Counted from the first letter of the stretch, positions 1 through 12,239 are shown. The stretch is 64,000 nucleotides of DNA from an uncultured Comamonadaceae bacterium (GCA_946482595.1 CAMLSD010000004.1:1-64000), one strand, 5' to 3'. Numbers and translations are program-made. The notes: generated by a model from the sequence alone, not told the origin.

Positions 1-1154
1 GGCGCCTCGCCGGTGCCGGGCAGGCTGATGCCGATGTCGGCGTGCTTGCTTTCGCCCGGGCCGTTGACGATGCAGCCCATCACGGCCACCTTCATCGCCT
101 CGACGCCGGGATAGCGCGCACGCCACACGGGCATCTGGGCGCGCAGGTAGTCATCGATCTGCTTGGCGAGTTCCTGGAACACGGTGCTGGTCGTGCGTCC
201 ACACCCAGGGCAGGCGGTGACACTGGGCACGAAGGAACGCAGGCCCAGCGCCTGCAGGATCTCCAGCGCCACCACCACTTCCTGGGTGCGGGCTTCGCCG
301 GGCTGCGGCGTGAGCGACACGCGGATCGTGTCGCCAATGCCTTCCTGCAGCAGCACCGACAGCGCCGCGGCGGAGGCCACCGTGCCCTTGGTCCCCATGC
401 CGGCCTCGGTCAGGCCGAGGTGCAGGGCGTAATCGCAGCGCTGCGCCAGCCCGCGGTAGACGCTGATGAGATCCTGCACACCACTGACCTTGCACGACAG
501 GATGATCTGTTCCCCGGGCAGGCCGAGTTCCTCAGCGCGGCGGGCAGACTGGATCGCAGAGGCAACCAGCGCCTGGTACATCACCTGACGGGCTTCCCAG
601 GGGCTCGCGCGCCGGGCGTTGTCGTCCATCAGCGTGGCCAGCAGTTCCTGATCCAGGCTGCCCCAGTTCACACCGATACGAACGGCCTTGCCCAGCCTGG
701 CGGCCACTTCGATCATCTGGGCGAACTGGCGGTCGCGCTTGTCGCCCTTGCCCACGTTGCCGGGGTTGATGCGGTACTTCGAGAGGGCCTCGGCACAGGC
801 CGGATACTCGGTCAGCAGGGTGTGGCCGTTGTAGTGAAAGTCGCCGACGAGCGGCACGGCGATGCCCATGCGATCGAGCTGCTCGCGGATGGCCGGCACA
901 GCCTGCGCGGCCTCAGGGGTGTTCACCGTGATGCGGACCATCTCCGAGCCGGCCAGCGCCAGCTCCTTGACCTGGATGGCGGTGCCGATGACGTCGACGG
1001 TGTCGGTGTTGGTCATGGACTGCACACGCACCGGCGCATCCCCGCCCACCGTCACGACGTGGCTGCCCCAGGCCACCCGGGCCTGGCGCGAACGCCGCGC
1101 CGCAGGCGCACAGATGTCCATCGGGGAATCAAGTGGGATGAATCGGTCTTGCAT
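1..1154 (-). CDS. ispG: 4-hydroxy-3-methylbut-2-enyl diphosphate synthase, C-terminus cut by window edge
   Basis: IspG converts MEcPP to HMBPP in the cytosolic MEP isoprenoid pathway, using a [4Fe-4S] cluster. About 384 residues are visible, starting [11 protein letters not shown]. The N-terminal barrel carries the family motif [11 protein letters not shown], and the cluster region near the end shows CPGCGR and GCIVNGPGE, which hold the cysteine ligands and the conserved Glu. The last few dozen residues lie outside the window. The start lies 21 nt after the rodZ stop, so the gene is probably the distal member of an rlmN-pilW-rodZ-ispG operon, a familiar betaproteobacterial order. The frame stays open to base 1. 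What is visible looks complete and functional. Confidence 0.95.
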   Translation of the reverse strand, partial: MQDRFIPLDSPMDICAPAARRSRQARVAWGSHVVTVGGDAPVRVQSMTNTDTVDVIGTAIQVKELALAGSEMVRITVNTPEAAQAVPAIREQLDRMGIAVPLVGDFHYNGHTLLTEYPACAEALSKYRINPGNVGKGDKRDRQFAQMIEVAARLGKAVRIGVNWGSLDQELLATLMDDNARRASPWEARQVMYQALVASAIQSARRAEELGLPGEQIILSCKVSGVQDLISVYRGLAQRCDYALHLGLTEAGMGTKGTVASAAALSVLLQEGIGDTIRVSLTPQPGEARTQEVVVALEILQALGLRSFVPSVTACPGCGRTTSTVFQELAKQIDDYLRAQMPVWRARYPGVEAMKVAVMGCIVNGPGESKHADIGISLPGTGEA

Positions 1155-1175
1155 CAGGATGCTCCGCGCGCTGCG

Positions 1176-2111
1176 CTACTTCAGTTGCAGTCGGGCGACG
1201 TTGTCCCGCACGTGGGGGGTCAGGTCGACCGGCTCCCCCCGCAGCACGAGATCGGTACCTTGCGCGTTGCCGACTCGCACGCGCATCGGAAAGCTGCCGT
1301 CCAGCCCCACGGTCTCGCCCGCCGACATCAGCCGGGAGATCAGCAGCCGCCCGCCGGCATCCTGCACCTCGACCCAGCTTTCGGCCCGGGCCCGCACCAC
1401 CACCACCCCGCTGGGCGCAGCCTGCGGAGTGGTCGCCACCGACGTGCTGGTCAGCGCGGGGACGGCCGTGCCCGACACCGGCGATGCAGACGCCGCCGGC
1501 ATCGCCGCAGACGCCGATTCCTCGCTCACCGGCGGGGCCGAATGGACTGTTTCGGAGGCCGCCTCCTGGGATGGCGGCAGGCTCTGGATCACGGTGGTAC
1601 CGGGGCTGGTTGCCTCAGCGCCGTCCGATCCGCCCAGACTCAGCCAGGACGGACGCTCCAGCAGCCCAGGCGGGGCGAACCAGAGCCCCACCGCAGCGAC
1701 GATGATCAACAAGGGCAACCACACCGCCGGACGGCCCAGCCACGACACGCCAGGGAGGTCACGGCGGATGGTCGGGTCGCGGAACGGCTGATTCAGGCCA
1801 CGCGCGACGTGCTCGAGTTGCGAGACGGTCGCCCCGTGAGGCAGCTTGGCCAGGATCGGCGCCGGATCGACCTTCAGGTAGCGGCAGACGGTCTGGGCCA
1901 GCGCACGCGCGAAAGTCGCATCGGGCAGTTCGTCGAATCGGTCAGCCTCGAGCAGTTCAAGCTTGCGCACCGACACCTTGATCGCTGCGGCAAGCGCCGC
2001 GATGTGAATGCCATTGGCCGTGCGCGCCGCCTTGAGCAGCGCACCCGCGGTCGCATCGGCGGGCAGACCGGCTGCCACCGGCGCAGGGGACGGAGCGCCG
2101 TTTTCAGTCAT
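1176..2111 (-). CDS. rodZ: RodZ-like cytoskeletal helix-turn-helix membrane protein
   Basis: This is a 311-residue RodZ-type protein, which in characterised bacteria links MreB to the cell-wall elongation machinery. Residues about 22-85 form a cytoplasmic helix-turn-helix domain (motifs AARTANGIHIAALAAAIKVS and LEADRFDELPD). A single membrane segment follows near residues 137-155 (PAVWLPLLIIVAAVGLWF). After it come a Ser/Ala/Pro-rich periplasmic linker and a C-terminal DUF4115 domain (SWVEVQDAGGRLL). The start overlaps the end of pilW by 8 bp, which implies translational coupling. Family and neighbourhood agree. The direct role in cell shape is inferred from homologues. Confidence 0.9.
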   Translation of the reverse strand: MTENGAPSPAPVAAGLPADATAGALLKAARTANGIHIAALAAAIKVSVRKLELLEADRFDELPDATFARALAQTVCRYLKVDPAPILAKLPHGATVSQLEHVARGLNQPFRDPTIRRDLPGVSWLGRPAVWLPLLIIVAAVGLWFAPPGLLERPSWLSLGGSDGAEATSPGTTVIQSLPPSQEAASETVHSAPPVSEESASAAMPAASASPVSGTAVPALTSTSVATTPQAAPSGVVVVRARAESWVEVQDAGGRLLISRLMSAGETVGLDGSFPMRVRVGNAQGTDLVLRGEPVDLTPHVRDNVARLQLK

Positions 2112-2943
2112 TGAAGCGGCCCTGGTCGTACGCGGCAGCCTCCCTGGACTGCGGGAATCGCCGCCTCAACTGCTCACCCAGCTCGGCGGCACCGGAACGG
2201 TTGCCGATCTTGTGCTCGATGCGGGCGGCCAGCCAGAGGGTTTCGGCATTGACGAGCTCCGGCGTGCTGTTGACCCGGCGAACGTAGAAACGCGCGCGCT
2301 CAAGCTCGCCGCGGCGATACAGCACATTGGCCAGGTTCACGGCGGTTGCCGGGTTGGAAGGATCGAGTTCGTAGGATCGTGCCAAGGTCTTTTCGGCGCC
2401 GACGAGGTCTCCGGAACGCGCCTGGCAGACCCCCTTGGCCAGCAAGGTCTTGGTCAGTTCGCGATAGCGCGGAACCTCGGCCGCACGGTCGAACTGGACC
2501 TGGGCCTGCGGATGACGGTTCCGCTGGCAAAGGAACCAGGCGTAGTTGTGCATCGCATCGGCACTGCGCGGGTTCAGCTGGATCGCGCGCACGAAGCTCT
2601 CCTCGGCCAGCGCATCGTCACCCAACTCAGAGTAGATCAGGCCACGCAGATTGAAGGCATCGGACGAAGTGCCGTCGATCGCCAGCACCTGCTTGATCTC
2701 GTCCAGTGCGGTGGTGAACTGGCCCTGGGTGAAGTAGGCACCTGCCAGTTCGAGACGGATGGCGGCGCGCTTTTGTGAATCGGTCTGATCCGAGGCGGTC
2801 GGCAGGTCGCGCCCACCTGCAGGCGCCGGTGCCGGCCCACCGGCACAACCCACCATGGCGACAACGCCAAGAACAGCCAGCATCCGCCTGAACTGCCTGG
2901 CCGCTGCGGCCCATCGGTCCTTGCCCGCGCGGGCAGATGTCAT
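2104..2943 (-). CDS. pilW: Type IV pilus biogenesis/stability TPR lipoprotein PilW (PilF)
   Basis: This 279-residue lipoprotein has TPR repeats. In type IV pilus systems the family acts as the pilotin or stability factor for the outer-membrane secretin. The N-terminus has a lipobox ending VAMVGC (Cys33). The mature part has at least five TPR units, such as [41 protein letters not shown] and [18 protein letters not shown]. It overlaps rlmN by 4 bp upstream and rodZ by 8 bp downstream. The first 20 residues before the hydrophobic stretch are longer than usual for a lipoprotein signal, so the true start could be Met21 (MLAVLG). No other pilus genes are in the window. Confidence 0.88.
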   Translation of the reverse strand: MTSARAGKDRWAAAARQFRRMLAVLGVVAMVGCAGGPAPAPAGGRDLPTASDQTDSQKRAAIRLELAGAYFTQGQFTTALDEIKQVLAIDGTSSDAFNLRGLIYSELGDDALAEESFVRAIQLNPRSADAMHNYAWFLCQRNRHPQAQVQFDRAAEVPRYRELTKTLLAKGVCQARSGDLVGAEKTLARSYELDPSNPATAVNLANVLYRRGELERARFYVRRVNSTPELVNAETLWLAARIEHKIGNRSGAAELGEQLRRRFPQSREAAAYDQGRFND

Positions 2944-4097
2944 CGTCGTGTCTCCTGGGTCGCTGCGGTGTCCTGGGGCTCGTTCGCCGGCACGATACGG
3001 ATGCCGACCGGCGCGCGCGTCAGGCGCTTCTGAACATTCGTGCGGTCCTGCACCTCACCCGCCAGTTGCCCACAGGCAGCGTCGATGTCGTCCCCGCGCG
3101 TCTTGCGCACCGTCGTGACGATGCCCGCGTCGATCAGCACCTTGGCAAAGGCCTCCACCCGCTCACGTGACGATCGCTTCAGGCCCGACTGCGGGAAGGG
3201 GTTGAACGGGATGAGGTTGAACTTGCAGCGCACGCGCTGCGGCACGGTGGCCAGCAGCTGTCGGGCATGCTCGGGGGTGTCGTTGACACCGTCGAGCATG
3301 CAGTATTCGAAGGTGATGAAGTCACGCGGCGCCCGTTCGAGGTAGCGTGCGCACGCGGCAAGCAGTTCGTCGATCGGGTACTTGCGGTTCAGCGGCACCA
3401 GCTCGTCACGCAGCGGGTCGTTCGGCGCGTGCAGTGACACGGCCAGGGCAACCGGGCAGTCCTCGCGCAGGCGGTCGATCATCGGCACCACCCCGGAGGT
3501 GGACACGGTCACCCGTCGGCGCGACAGGCCGTAGCCATGGTCGTCCAGCATGACACGCAGAGCAGGCACCAGCGCACCATAGTTCTGCAGCGGCTCGCCC
3601 ATGCCCATCATCACCACGTTGGTGATGGCCCGTTCACCGGGGGCAAGCTGGAGCCTGCGACGCAGGTGGTGCTCGGCAAACCACAACTGGGCAACGATCT
3701 CGCCGGTGCTCAGGTTGCGACTGAATCCCTGATGCCCAGTCGAGCAGAACCGGCAGCCGACGGCGCAGCCGGCCTGGGACGACACGCACAAGGTACCGCG
3801 ATCGTCTTCGGGAATGAACACTGCCTCGACCGCATCGCCGGCGCCAACGTCGAACAGCCACTTGATGGTGCCGTCGGACGAGGCCTGCTCGGTCAGGATG
3901 CGCAACGGGCGGATCTCGGCGCAGGTGGCCAGCTTTTCGCGCAGGCTCCTGGCCAGGTCGGACATCTCGGAGAACTCCGAGGCGCCCTTCTGGTGAATCC
4001 AGCGGAACAGCTGGGTGGCGCGAAAGCGCTTTTCACCCAGCGATTCGCAAAAGGCGGCCAAGCCGTCGAGATCGAAGTCAAGCAGGTTGGCCGTCAT
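2940..4097 (-). CDS. rlmN: Dual-specificity 23S rRNA/tRNA adenine-C2 methyltransferase
   Basis: RlmN is a radical-SAM enzyme that methylates C2 of A2503 in 23S rRNA and A37 of some tRNAs. The 385-residue protein shows the radical-SAM motif CAVGCRFC (Cys111, 115, 118). It also shows [26 protein letters not shown] and, near the end, [12 protein letters not shown] with the methyl-carrying Cys. The length is normal for the family. It lies 52 nt downstream of ndk and overlaps pilW by 4 bp (ATGA), so it probably heads or continues an operon. Confidence 0.97.
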   Translation of the reverse strand: MTANLLDFDLDGLAAFCESLGEKRFRATQLFRWIHQKGASEFSEMSDLARSLREKLATCAEIRPLRILTEQASSDGTIKWLFDVGAGDAVEAVFIPEDDRGTLCVSSQAGCAVGCRFCSTGHQGFSRNLSTGEIVAQLWFAEHHLRRRLQLAPGERAITNVVMMGMGEPLQNYGALVPALRVMLDDHGYGLSRRRVTVSTSGVVPMIDRLREDCPVALAVSLHAPNDPLRDELVPLNRKYPIDELLAACARYLERAPRDFITFEYCMLDGVNDTPEHARQLLATVPQRVRCKFNLIPFNPFPQSGLKRSSRERVEAFAKVLIDAGIVTTVRKTRGDDIDAACGQLAGEVQDRTNVQKRLTRAPVGIRIVPANEPQDTAATQETRR

Positions 4098-4140
4098 GTG
4101 CAGTCCTCGGGTGAGGAGGTGCGGTCGCAGTCCGTGCGAA

Positions 4141-4159
4141 CAGCCGCGATCAGCGGCTG
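4141..4159 (-). terminator. Hairpin enclosing the ndk stop codon
   Basis: The arms CAGCCGC and GCGGCTG form a perfect 7-bp stem with a 5-nt loop. On the minus strand the loop contains the TGA stop of ndk. No T-tract follows (TTCGCACG), so it is at best an attenuator or an RNA-stabilising hairpin rather than a classical terminator. Confidence 0.35.
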
Positions 4160-4575
4160 TAGACGTTCATGCCGGGGAAGAAGAAAGCAACTTCCTGGGC
4201 AGCCGTCTCGGGGGCGTCGGAGCCGTGCACTGCGTTGGCATCGATGCTGTCGGCAAAGTCGGCGCGGATGGTGCCCTTGTCGGCCTTCTTGGGGTCGGTG
4301 GCGCCCATCAGCTCACGGTTCTTGGCAATGGCGCCTTCGCCCTCCAGGACCTGGATCATCACCGGGCCGGAAATCATGAAGTCGACCAGATCCTTGAAGA
4401 ACGGACGGGCCTTGTGCACCGCATAGAACTGCTCGGCTTCACCGCGAGACAGGTGCGCCATCTTGGCGGCAACGATCTTCAGACCTGCACCCTCGAAGCG
4501 GGCGTAGATCTGGCCGATGACGTTCTTGGCAACGGCATCGGGCTTGATGATCGACAGGGTGCGTTCGATCGCCAT
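4150..4575 (-). CDS. ndk: Nucleoside diphosphate kinase
   Basis: Ndk balances NTP and dNTP pools by phosphate transfer through an active-site histidine. The 141-residue protein is full length. It starts [21 protein letters not shown] and carries the signature NAVHGSD with the phospho-accepting His. The start is well supported by AGGAG about 8 nt upstream. A candidate -10 lies at 4614-4619. The gene precedes rlmN on the same strand, as in many betaproteobacteria. Confidence 0.98.
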   Translation of the reverse strand: MAIERTLSIIKPDAVAKNVIGQIYARFEGAGLKIVAAKMAHLSRGEAEQFYAVHKARPFFKDLVDFMISGPVMIQVLEGEGAIAKNRELMGATDPKKADKGTIRADFADSIDANAVHGSDAPETAAQEVAFFFPGMNVYSR

Positions 4576-4613
4576 GAATATTCTCCTGAATCAATGACTT
4601 GGCAAAGCTTTGA

Positions 4614-4619
4614 ATTGTA
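4614..4619 (-). promoter_or_regulatory. Candidate -10 element for ndk
   Basis: On the minus strand this reads TACAAT, five of six matches to the sigma-70 -10 consensus, about 40 nt before the ndk start. No good -35 hexamer is seen at 16-18 bp spacing, so the call is tentative. Confidence 0.3.
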
Positions 4620-4658
4620 GCGCTTGAAACGGGTCGGAGCCGTCGAGAGCTGATGGCT

Positions 4659-7079
4659 TCAGCGGCCTCGGCCGCCTCCACCTCCGCCGCCTCCACCACC
4701 GCCGCCGCGGCGCGGGCCACCCCCACCGCCGCCGCCGCTGCGGCCACCGCCCCCACCACCACCGCCGCCGAAGCCGCGGTTGCCACCGCCGCCCTTGCCA
4801 TGGCCCTTGCGATAGAAGGCGTCAGCGCCGATGTAGCCCACGCTGGTCTGCATCGGGTCGGGCTGGCGCGGACCCGCGCCGCCTGCCTTGCGGTTCAGCG
4901 TCGACTGGGCAAAGCGCTTGTCATAGGTCTGCTCGAGCGGATCGGGTCCGGTGGGGCGCTGGAAGCCCTGACCCTTCTGCACAGCCCGCTTGTCATAGGT
5001 CTGCTCCAGCGGGTCGGGACCCGACGGACGCTGGAAACCACCACCCTTCTGACCGCCGCGCCGCGCATTGCCACCCGGACCGGGCCCGGCACCGCCGTGA
5101 CGCTGCTGGCCTTTGCCACCCTTGTTGTTGCGGCCGCCCTGGCTTTCGCCCGCCCCGTTCGGCCGGGCGCTGTCACCACCGGCCAGGCGCCGGATCATGC
5201 GGACGTCCTGGTCGTCGAGCTCAACCCACACGCCGCGCTTGAGCCCGCGTGGCAACACCAGACTGCCGTAGCGGATGCGGATCAGGCGACTCACAGTCAG
5301 GCCCACCGCGTCGAACAGCTTGCGGACCTCGCGGTTGCGGCCTTCAGTGATGACCACGCGATACCAGTGATTCACCCCTTCGCCGCCACCGTCCTCGATG
5401 GACTTGAAGCTGGCCGGCTGGCCGTCGACCTTCACGCCCTCGAGCAGCCGGGCCCGCGCCGCATCGTCGAGCCGACCCAGCACGCGTGCGGCGTACTCCC
5501 GCTCCACGCCAAAGCGCGGATGCATCAGCTGGTTGGCCAGTTCGCCCGAACTCGTGAACAGCAGCAAGCCCTCGGTGTTGAGGTCCAGGCGCCCCACCGA
5601 CTGCCACTTGCCCTGCCCCAGGCGCGGCAGGCGGCGGAACACCGTGGGGCGCCCCTGCGGATCGTCGTGTGTCACGACCTCGCCGGCGGGCTTGTGGTAG
5701 GCCAGCACCCGCGGTGCCGGCGGAGAAATGCGCACCTTGATCGGCTTGCCGTTGACACGGACCTGGTCGCCGAACGAAATGCGCTGACCGATGTGGGCCG
5801 GTTCGCCGTTGACGGAAATCCGGCCTTCGAGGATGAGCTGCTCCATGTCGCGGCGCGATCCGATGCCGGCCTGTGCCAGCACCTTGTGCAGCTTGGGCGC
5901 ATCGGGTTCAGGCAGCAGCACGCGCTTGTTGGGTTGGTCGTCGTCGTCCTCGTCGGATGCGACCTCGGGTGCCTCCTCGTCGAAGACGCCGGCCATCACA
6001 TCCGCAAAGCGTTCGGCCACGGCCGGATTCGGCGCAGCGGGCTGGCCCGGCTTGGGGCCCTTCTTGCCCTGTCGCTGGCCGGCGGCATCGCGCGGCCCGC
6101 CGTCTCGACCTTCGCGGCCCTCGCGGTTGTCTCGTCCCTCACGGCCTTCCTTCGGACCCCGCTCGCGCTGCGTCTTGTCGCGCCGCTCGGTGTTGCGTGG
6201 CGCCGGCTGACCCTCGCTGCCTTCTGCGGCATCCGGAGCTGCGCCTTGCGCGGCGGCATCGCCACCGTCCGCCGTGGCGGCGTCGCCCGCATGGCGCGCC
6301 TTGTCGCCGCGGCGTCCGCGACGGTCGCGTCGACGTCGGCCTTCACCGGTGCCCTCTGCGGCAGCCTCTGCAGCACCTTCGGCGCGACCTTCAGCGGCGG
6401 CCGTGTCGCCTGCAGGCTGGGCCGCCTCGGCGACTTGCGCAGCGCCGCCAGCATCTTCACGCGACTGCACAGCGGCTGCCGCCTTTGCCTGCGGCGCGTC
6501 ATCGGCGCCCACCGCCGCCGTGACCTCGGTCGGTACGGCGGGTGCTGCCTCCGACTTTGCCGCACGGCTGCGGCCACGTCCGGCGCGCGGTGCCGACGAT
6601 CCGGACTCGGCGGCAACGTCGGCGGCCACCTCGGCAGCCACCGGGACGGGCGGCACGCGCGTTTCGGTGCCCGACGCCACCGGCGCCACGGACAGCGTTT
6701 CATCGCCCGCGGCCTCGGCGCGGGCTCGCGGCTTGCGGGCACGCGGCTTCGGTGCCTCGGCAGGCGTCTCGCTCGCCGTGGCAGGTGCAGGCGCGGGTGC
6801 GGGCTCCGGTGCCGCATCGCCCACCACGAGGCTGGCGCCATCGGCACTGGCCGACACCGCTGGCTTGCGCTTGCGAGCCGGCTTGGCCGGTGCGGCCGGT
6901 TCGTCCGCGGCCTGAGCCGACGCAGCCTGTGCACTCACCTCGCTGACTACCGGGGTCGGCGATTCGACCGGAACCGCCGTCTTGCGGGTGGTTCGGCGCT
7001 TGGGCTTGTCGGCCGACGCGGACTCGCCAGAGCCTTCGGCGGGGGGCATGCTGGATAGGTCGTGCGGGTCAGATGTCAT
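4659..7079 (-). CDS. rluB: 23S rRNA pseudouridine(2605) synthase RluB with very long low-complexity extensions
   Basis: RluB-type enzymes isomerise a uridine in 23S rRNA helix 89. The core is clear: an S4 RNA-binding domain at about 396-445 ([20 protein letters not shown]), then the catalytic motif [15 protein letters not shown] with its Asp, then [22 protein letters not shown]. At 806 residues it is more than twice the usual size (E. coli RluB has 291). The first ~395 residues are Ala/Pro/Glu/Arg-rich with REGR-type repeats, and the C-terminus is Gly/Arg-rich. Before the Gly tail a module ending [12 protein letters not shown] occurs twice. The start overlaps scpB by 4 bp (ATGA). Core function is confident; the role of the tails is unknown. 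Confidence 0.93.
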   Translation of the reverse strand: MTSDPHDLSSMPPAEGSGESASADKPKRRTTRKTAVPVESPTPVVSEVSAQAASAQAADEPAAPAKPARKRKPAVSASADGASLVVGDAAPEPAPAPAPATASETPAEAPKPRARKPRARAEAAGDETLSVAPVASGTETRVPPVPVAAEVAADVAAESGSSAPRAGRGRSRAAKSEAAPAVPTEVTAAVGADDAPQAKAAAAVQSREDAGGAAQVAEAAQPAGDTAAAEGRAEGAAEAAAEGTGEGRRRRDRRGRRGDKARHAGDAATADGGDAAAQGAAPDAAEGSEGQPAPRNTERRDKTQRERGPKEGREGRDNREGREGRDGGPRDAAGQRQGKKGPKPGQPAAPNPAVAERFADVMAGVFDEEAPEVASDEDDDDQPNKRVLLPEPDAPKLHKVLAQAGIGSRRDMEQLILEGRISVNGEPAHIGQRISFGDQVRVNGKPIKVRISPPAPRVLAYHKPAGEVVTHDDPQGRPTVFRRLPRLGQGKWQSVGRLDLNTEGLLLFTSSGELANQLMHPRFGVEREYAARVLGRLDDAARARLLEGVKVDGQPASFKSIEDGGGEGVNHWYRVVITEGRNREVRKLFDAVGLTVSRLIRIRYGSLVLPRGLKRGVWVELDDQDVRMIRRLAGGDSARPNGAGESQGGRNNKGGKGQQRHGGAGPGPGGNARRGGQKGGGFQRPSGPDPLEQTYDKRAVQKGQGFQRPTGPDPLEQTYDKRFAQSTLNRKAGGAGPRQPDPMQTSVGYIGADAFYRKGHGKGGGGNRGFGGGGGGGGGRSGGGGGGGPRRGGGGGGGGGGGGRGR

Positions 7080-7957
7080 GGCGATGCGGTGTCGGCTTGT
7101 GCAAGGGGATCGGTGTCGGAGGCGTCGGTCGGCTCGAGGCCGGACGCAAGGGTGGGCGCAGGGCCCTCGGGCACTTCGGCGTCGGCCGAAGCAGTGGGGG
7201 CGGGATCGGGTGCCGCCGCGTCCGGCGCGGCAGCTTCTGGGGCATCGACCTGCGCGGCATCAGACTGCGCAGCGAACCTGGTGTCGCCGAGGGTCGGATC
7301 AGCGACCGGCAACTCATTGCCCGACAACTCATTGCCCGACAACTCATTGACCGGCAACTCGGTGCCGGTCGCCTCGGCCGCGATGGCGTCGTCGAGCAGC
7401 GAAGCCTGCAACGGCGCGGCCGCCTCGGCCAGACCGGCCCCTGACGAGGGCGCCCCCAGTGCGGGCAACTGGTCGAGCGATGCGAGCCCCATGTCGTCGA
7501 GGAACTGGCGGGTCGTGGCGTACAGCGCCGGACGCCCGGGGGCCTCGCGGTAGCCGATGGCCTCGATCCAGCCGCGGTCCTCGAGCTGCTTGACGATGTG
7601 GCTGCTGACGGTGACCCCTCGGATGTCTTCGATGTCGCCCCGCGTCACAGGCTGGCGGTAGGCAATGATGGCCAGCGTCTCCATGGTGGCGCGCGAGTAC
7701 TTCGGCGGCTTTTCGGGGTTCAGCCGGTCGAGGTAGTCGCGCATCTCGGGTCGGCTCTGGAAGCGCCAGCCTGTGGACAGCGCCACCAACTCGACGCCCC
7801 GGTCTTCCCAGTCGCGCGTGATCTCGTCGAGCAGCAGCCGCAGCGTGTCCGGCCCCAGTTCATCGTTGAACAAGGTGCGCATGTCGCGAAGCGGCATGGG
7901 CTGATGGGCACAGATCAGCGCTGTCTCGAGGACACGCTTGGCATCCTGTGTGTTCAT
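7076..7957 (-). CDS. scpB: Segregation and condensation protein B
   Basis: ScpB is the winged-helix subunit of the SMC-ScpAB chromosome condensin. The start is set at [20 protein letters not shown], matching how the family begins. The open frame continues 54 codons further upstream (to 8119) without family resemblance. Residues 1-165 hold the two winged-helix domains, with [20 protein letters not shown] and [20 protein letters not shown]. After that comes an acidic, Ala/Pro/Glu-rich tail of about 125 residues containing a pentapeptide repeat (NELSG type) encoded by 15-bp DNA repeats. No scpA is adjacent in this window. rluB overlaps downstream by 4 bp. Confidence 0.93.
   Translation of the reverse strand: MNTQDAKRVLETALICAHQPMPLRDMRTLFNDELGPDTLRLLLDEITRDWEDRGVELVALSTGWRFQSRPEMRDYLDRLNPEKPPKYSRATMETLAIIAYRQPVTRGDIEDIRGVTVSSHIVKQLEDRGWIEAIGYREAPGRPALYATTRQFLDDMGLASLDQLPALGAPSSGAGLAEAAAPLQASLLDDAIAAEATGTELPVNELSGNELSGNELPVADPTLGDTRFAAQSDAAQVDAPEAAAPDAAAPDPAPTASADAEVPEGPAPTLASGLEPTDASDTDPLAQADTASP
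7306..7365. repeat. Four tandem 15-bp repeats inside scpB
   Basis: The unit ccgacaactcattgc occurs four times head to tail (7306-7320, 7321-7335, 7336-7350, 7351-7365) with 1-3 substitutions in the outer copies. It encodes the repeated NEL(S/P)(G/V) block in the disordered tail of ScpB. The unit length is a multiple of three, so changes in copy number would keep the frame. Confidence 0.9.
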
Positions 7958-8275
7958 GGATCTACGTCTGTCGTCCTCTACCGGAATGACAGGCCCCAGC
8001 CGGCCTCGTGGCCGCCCGCTCACCGCCATCGGGTCTGCGGTGTGAGCCGTATCGCCCGGGAGGGCGCCGGCAGGGCTGTCTTGCTGTGTCGTTCCTGGAT
8101 CCGCCAGCACGACGACCAAGGCCCGAGCCTGCCGTCGAGGCCACGGTGTCAGGCGGGGAGATTCCCGGGACCCGCGGCTGCGGAGAAATGAATACTGGCC
8201 ACCATTGTATCCAACGCAGCGCCCCTGAACCGCCGGAGCCGACGAATCTGATGCAAAAGCCTGAAAGACCGTCCT
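7958..8275. other. 318-bp non-coding gap between scpB and rluD
   Basis: No convincing gene is seen on either strand. The scpB frame stays open for 162 bp into the gap, but the translation is not conserved-looking. On the minus strand a TACAAT hexamer (8204-8209) is a candidate -10 for scpB-rluB, leaving a leader of about 240 nt. rluD ends at the other side and is read in the same direction. Confidence 0.5.
8204..8209 (-). promoter_or_regulatory. Candidate -10 element for scpB-rluB
   Basis: TACAAT on the minus strand, five of six consensus positions, within the only sizeable gap upstream of scpB. The -35 region is weak, so this is a positional suggestion only. Confidence 0.3.
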
Positions 8276-9334
8276 TCACTGCGGCGCATCGGCCACCTGC
8301 GACCAGGCTGCGGCCAGGTCGGCCGGCGCGGGCTGCTCGAACGTGAGCCACTGGCCCGACACGGGGTGGGCGAGCGACAGACGGGTGGCATGCAGCGCCT
8401 GGCGGGTCATGCCGAGTGCCGGGCGTCCGCCGTAGACCGCATCGCTGACGAGCGGAAACCCGCGATGCGCCAGGTGCACCCGGATCTGGTGGGTGCGACC
8501 GGTGTGCAGCCGGCAGCGCACCGCCGAGCAGCCGGCACCGACATGCAGCACCTCCACATCGGTCTGAGCGGGCTTGCCGGAGGCCACGACCGCCATGCGG
8601 ATCCGTGACTGAGGATCGCGCCCGATCGGGGCGTCGATGTGCGCCAGGCTTTGCGGGCGCAGGATCTCGCCCACCACGATGGCCAGGTATTCACGGTGCA
8701 CTTCACGCGCGGCGATGGCCCGCACGAGTGCGGTGACGGCCTCGAGCGACTTGCCCACGAGCATGAGTCCGCTGGTGTCCTTGTCCAGGCGATGCACGAT
8801 GCCGGCGCGCGGCAGGCTGGCCGCACGCGCATGATGGGCGAGCAGTCCGTTGAGCAGCGTGCCCGACCAATGCCCCGGCGCGGGGTGGACCACCAGCCCG
8901 GCGGGCTTGTTCAGCACCAGCAGGTGTTCGTCCTCGTGCACGATGTCCAGCGCCATGGCCTCGGGCCGGAAGGCCATGCTTTCGGCCGTCGGGCGCAGTT
9001 CGATGTCGACGCGCTGACCCAGGCGCATGCGGGCACTGTTGGACCGGGCGATCTGCCCGTCCACACGTACACAGCCCTGATCCACCAGGTGCTGCAGATG
9101 GCTGCGCGAGAACTCACCGGCCAGTTGCACGAGCAGCTTGTCCAGCCGCAGCCCCGCTTCAGGCACGTCGACGACACACTGCCGGTGCTCGACCGCAGCG
9201 GTGTCGGCGTCGATGCCGTCGTCCATGCCCTCTTCGGCCGGGAGCGCGACCAGGCCGCCCGAGTCGGCCTGCAGCTCGGCGTCAGGCCGCTGCAAAGCGA
9301 TGCGAGGATCGTCGGGTGACGCGGAAGCAGACAT
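8276..9334 (-). CDS. rluD: 23S rRNA pseudouridine(1911/1915/1917) synthase
   Basis: RluD modifies the helix 69 loop of 23S rRNA, needed for normal 50S function. The 352-residue protein has an acidic N-terminal stretch of about 50 residues, then an S4 domain (LRLDKLLVQLAGEFSRSHLQHLV). The catalytic motif is GIVHRLDKDTSGLMLVGKS with its Asp, and GRTHQIRVHLAHRGFPLVSD follows. The start is chosen at MSASASPDDPRI because the open frame further upstream has no family features and runs across bamD. bamD is divergent, as is common in proteobacteria. Confidence 0.95.
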   Translation of the reverse strand: MSASASPDDPRIALQRPDAELQADSGGLVALPAEEGMDDGIDADTAAVEHRQCVVDVPEAGLRLDKLLVQLAGEFSRSHLQHLVDQGCVRVDGQIARSNSARMRLGQRVDIELRPTAESMAFRPEAMALDIVHEDEHLLVLNKPAGLVVHPAPGHWSGTLLNGLLAHHARAASLPRAGIVHRLDKDTSGLMLVGKSLEAVTALVRAIAAREVHREYLAIVVGEILRPQSLAHIDAPIGRDPQSRIRMAVVASGKPAQTDVEVLHVGAGCSAVRCRLHTGRTHQIRVHLAHRGFPLVSDAVYGGRPALGMTRQALHATRLSLAHPVSGQWLTFEQPAPADLAAAWSQVADAPQ

Positions 9335-9421
9335 ATAGAATCTCGGATTGCCTTGAGTGACCGGAGCGGCAGGGCCGCCTGGAACGTGAACCGGGCGCAC
9401 TAGCCGCCCGACTATGCCGGA

Positions 9422-10237
9422 ATGAACGCAATGAAGCTGGTGACCCCCAAGCCCGTCGGCGCATGGACTGCCGCCCTGGTGCTGGCCCTCGTGGCCGGGT
9501 GCTCGTCGACACCCAAGGACGAAACCGCCGGCATGTCGCCGGAGAAGATCTACGCAGAGGCTCGCGACGAAGCTGCCGCCGGCAACTACGAACGCGCCAC
9601 GCGATTCTACGAGAGGCTGGAAGGCCGGGCCGCCGGCACGCTGCTGGCGCAGCAGGCCCAGCTCGAACTGGCGCACACCTACTACAAGGGCAACGACAAG
9701 GCCCAGGCCCTGGCCACGATCGAGCGCTTCATCAAGCTCCATCCGGCCAGTCCTGCCCTGGACTACGCGCTGTACCTGAAGGGCCTGATCACCTTCAATG
9801 ACAACCTGGGACTGTTCGGCGCCCTGTCGCGACAGGACCTGTCCGAACGCGACCAGCAGGCGTCGAAGGATTCCTACCAGGCGTTCAGGCAGCTGGTGGA
9901 GCAGTTCCCCGAGTCGACCTATGCGCCGGATGCCCGCCTGCGCATGAACTACATCGTCAACTCGCTTGCCGCCTATGAAGTGCACGTGGCGCGCTACTAC
10001 TTCCGGCGCGGCGCCTATGTGGCGGCGGCCAACCGGGCGCAGCAGGCTGTGCAGGAGTACCAGCAGTCGCCTGCGGCCGAAGAGGCGCTGTTCATCATGG
10101 CGCGCAGCTACGACCGGCTCGGCCTGAACGAGCTGCGCGACGACGCCGAGCGCGTGCTCAAGCGCAGCTTTCCCGACAGCGAGTTCCTGACCCAGGGTTT
10201 CCGCAGCGTCGACAAGCCCTGGTGGCAGCTCTGGTGA
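9422..10237 (+). CDS. bamD: Outer-membrane assembly lipoprotein BamD
   Basis: BamD is the essential lipoprotein partner of BamA in inserting beta-barrel proteins into the outer membrane. The 271-residue protein has a lipoprotein signal ending LVLALVAGC. TPR-like repeats follow, with the family motifs KIYAEARDEAAAGNYERATRF, AQLELAHTYYKGNDKAQA and MNYIVNSLAAYEVHVARYY. Start MNAMKLV is used; the second Met, three codons in, is equally possible. It is divergent from rluD and convergent with the helicase gene, whose stop lies 19 bp away. Confidence 0.95.
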   Translation: MNAMKLVTPKPVGAWTAALVLALVAGCSSTPKDETAGMSPEKIYAEARDEAAAGNYERATRFYERLEGRAAGTLLAQQAQLELAHTYYKGNDKAQALATIERFIKLHPASPALDYALYLKGLITFNDNLGLFGALSRQDLSERDQQASKDSYQAFRQLVEQFPESTYAPDARLRMNYIVNSLAAYEVHVARYYFRRGAYVAAANRAQQAVQEYQQSPAAEEALFIMARSYDRLGLNELRDDAERVLKRSFPDSEFLTQGFRSVDKPWWQLW

Positions 10238-10256
10238 GCCGGCGGCCGGGCGGCCG

Positions 10257-12235
<1,979 letters not shown>

Positions 12236-12239
<4 letters not shown>

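Noticed and set aside
7306..7365. Tandem repeats as a CRISPR array
   Set aside because: Units are 15 bp with no spacers and lie inside scpB.
7958..8119. 54-residue N-terminal extension of ScpB
   Set aside because: ScpB proteins begin near [14 protein letters not shown]; the extension has no conserved features.
9314..9341. TAGAAT near 9336 as the bamD promoter
   Set aside because: No acceptable -35 is found at 16-18 bp, and the hexamer lies at the rluD start; evidence too weak to list.
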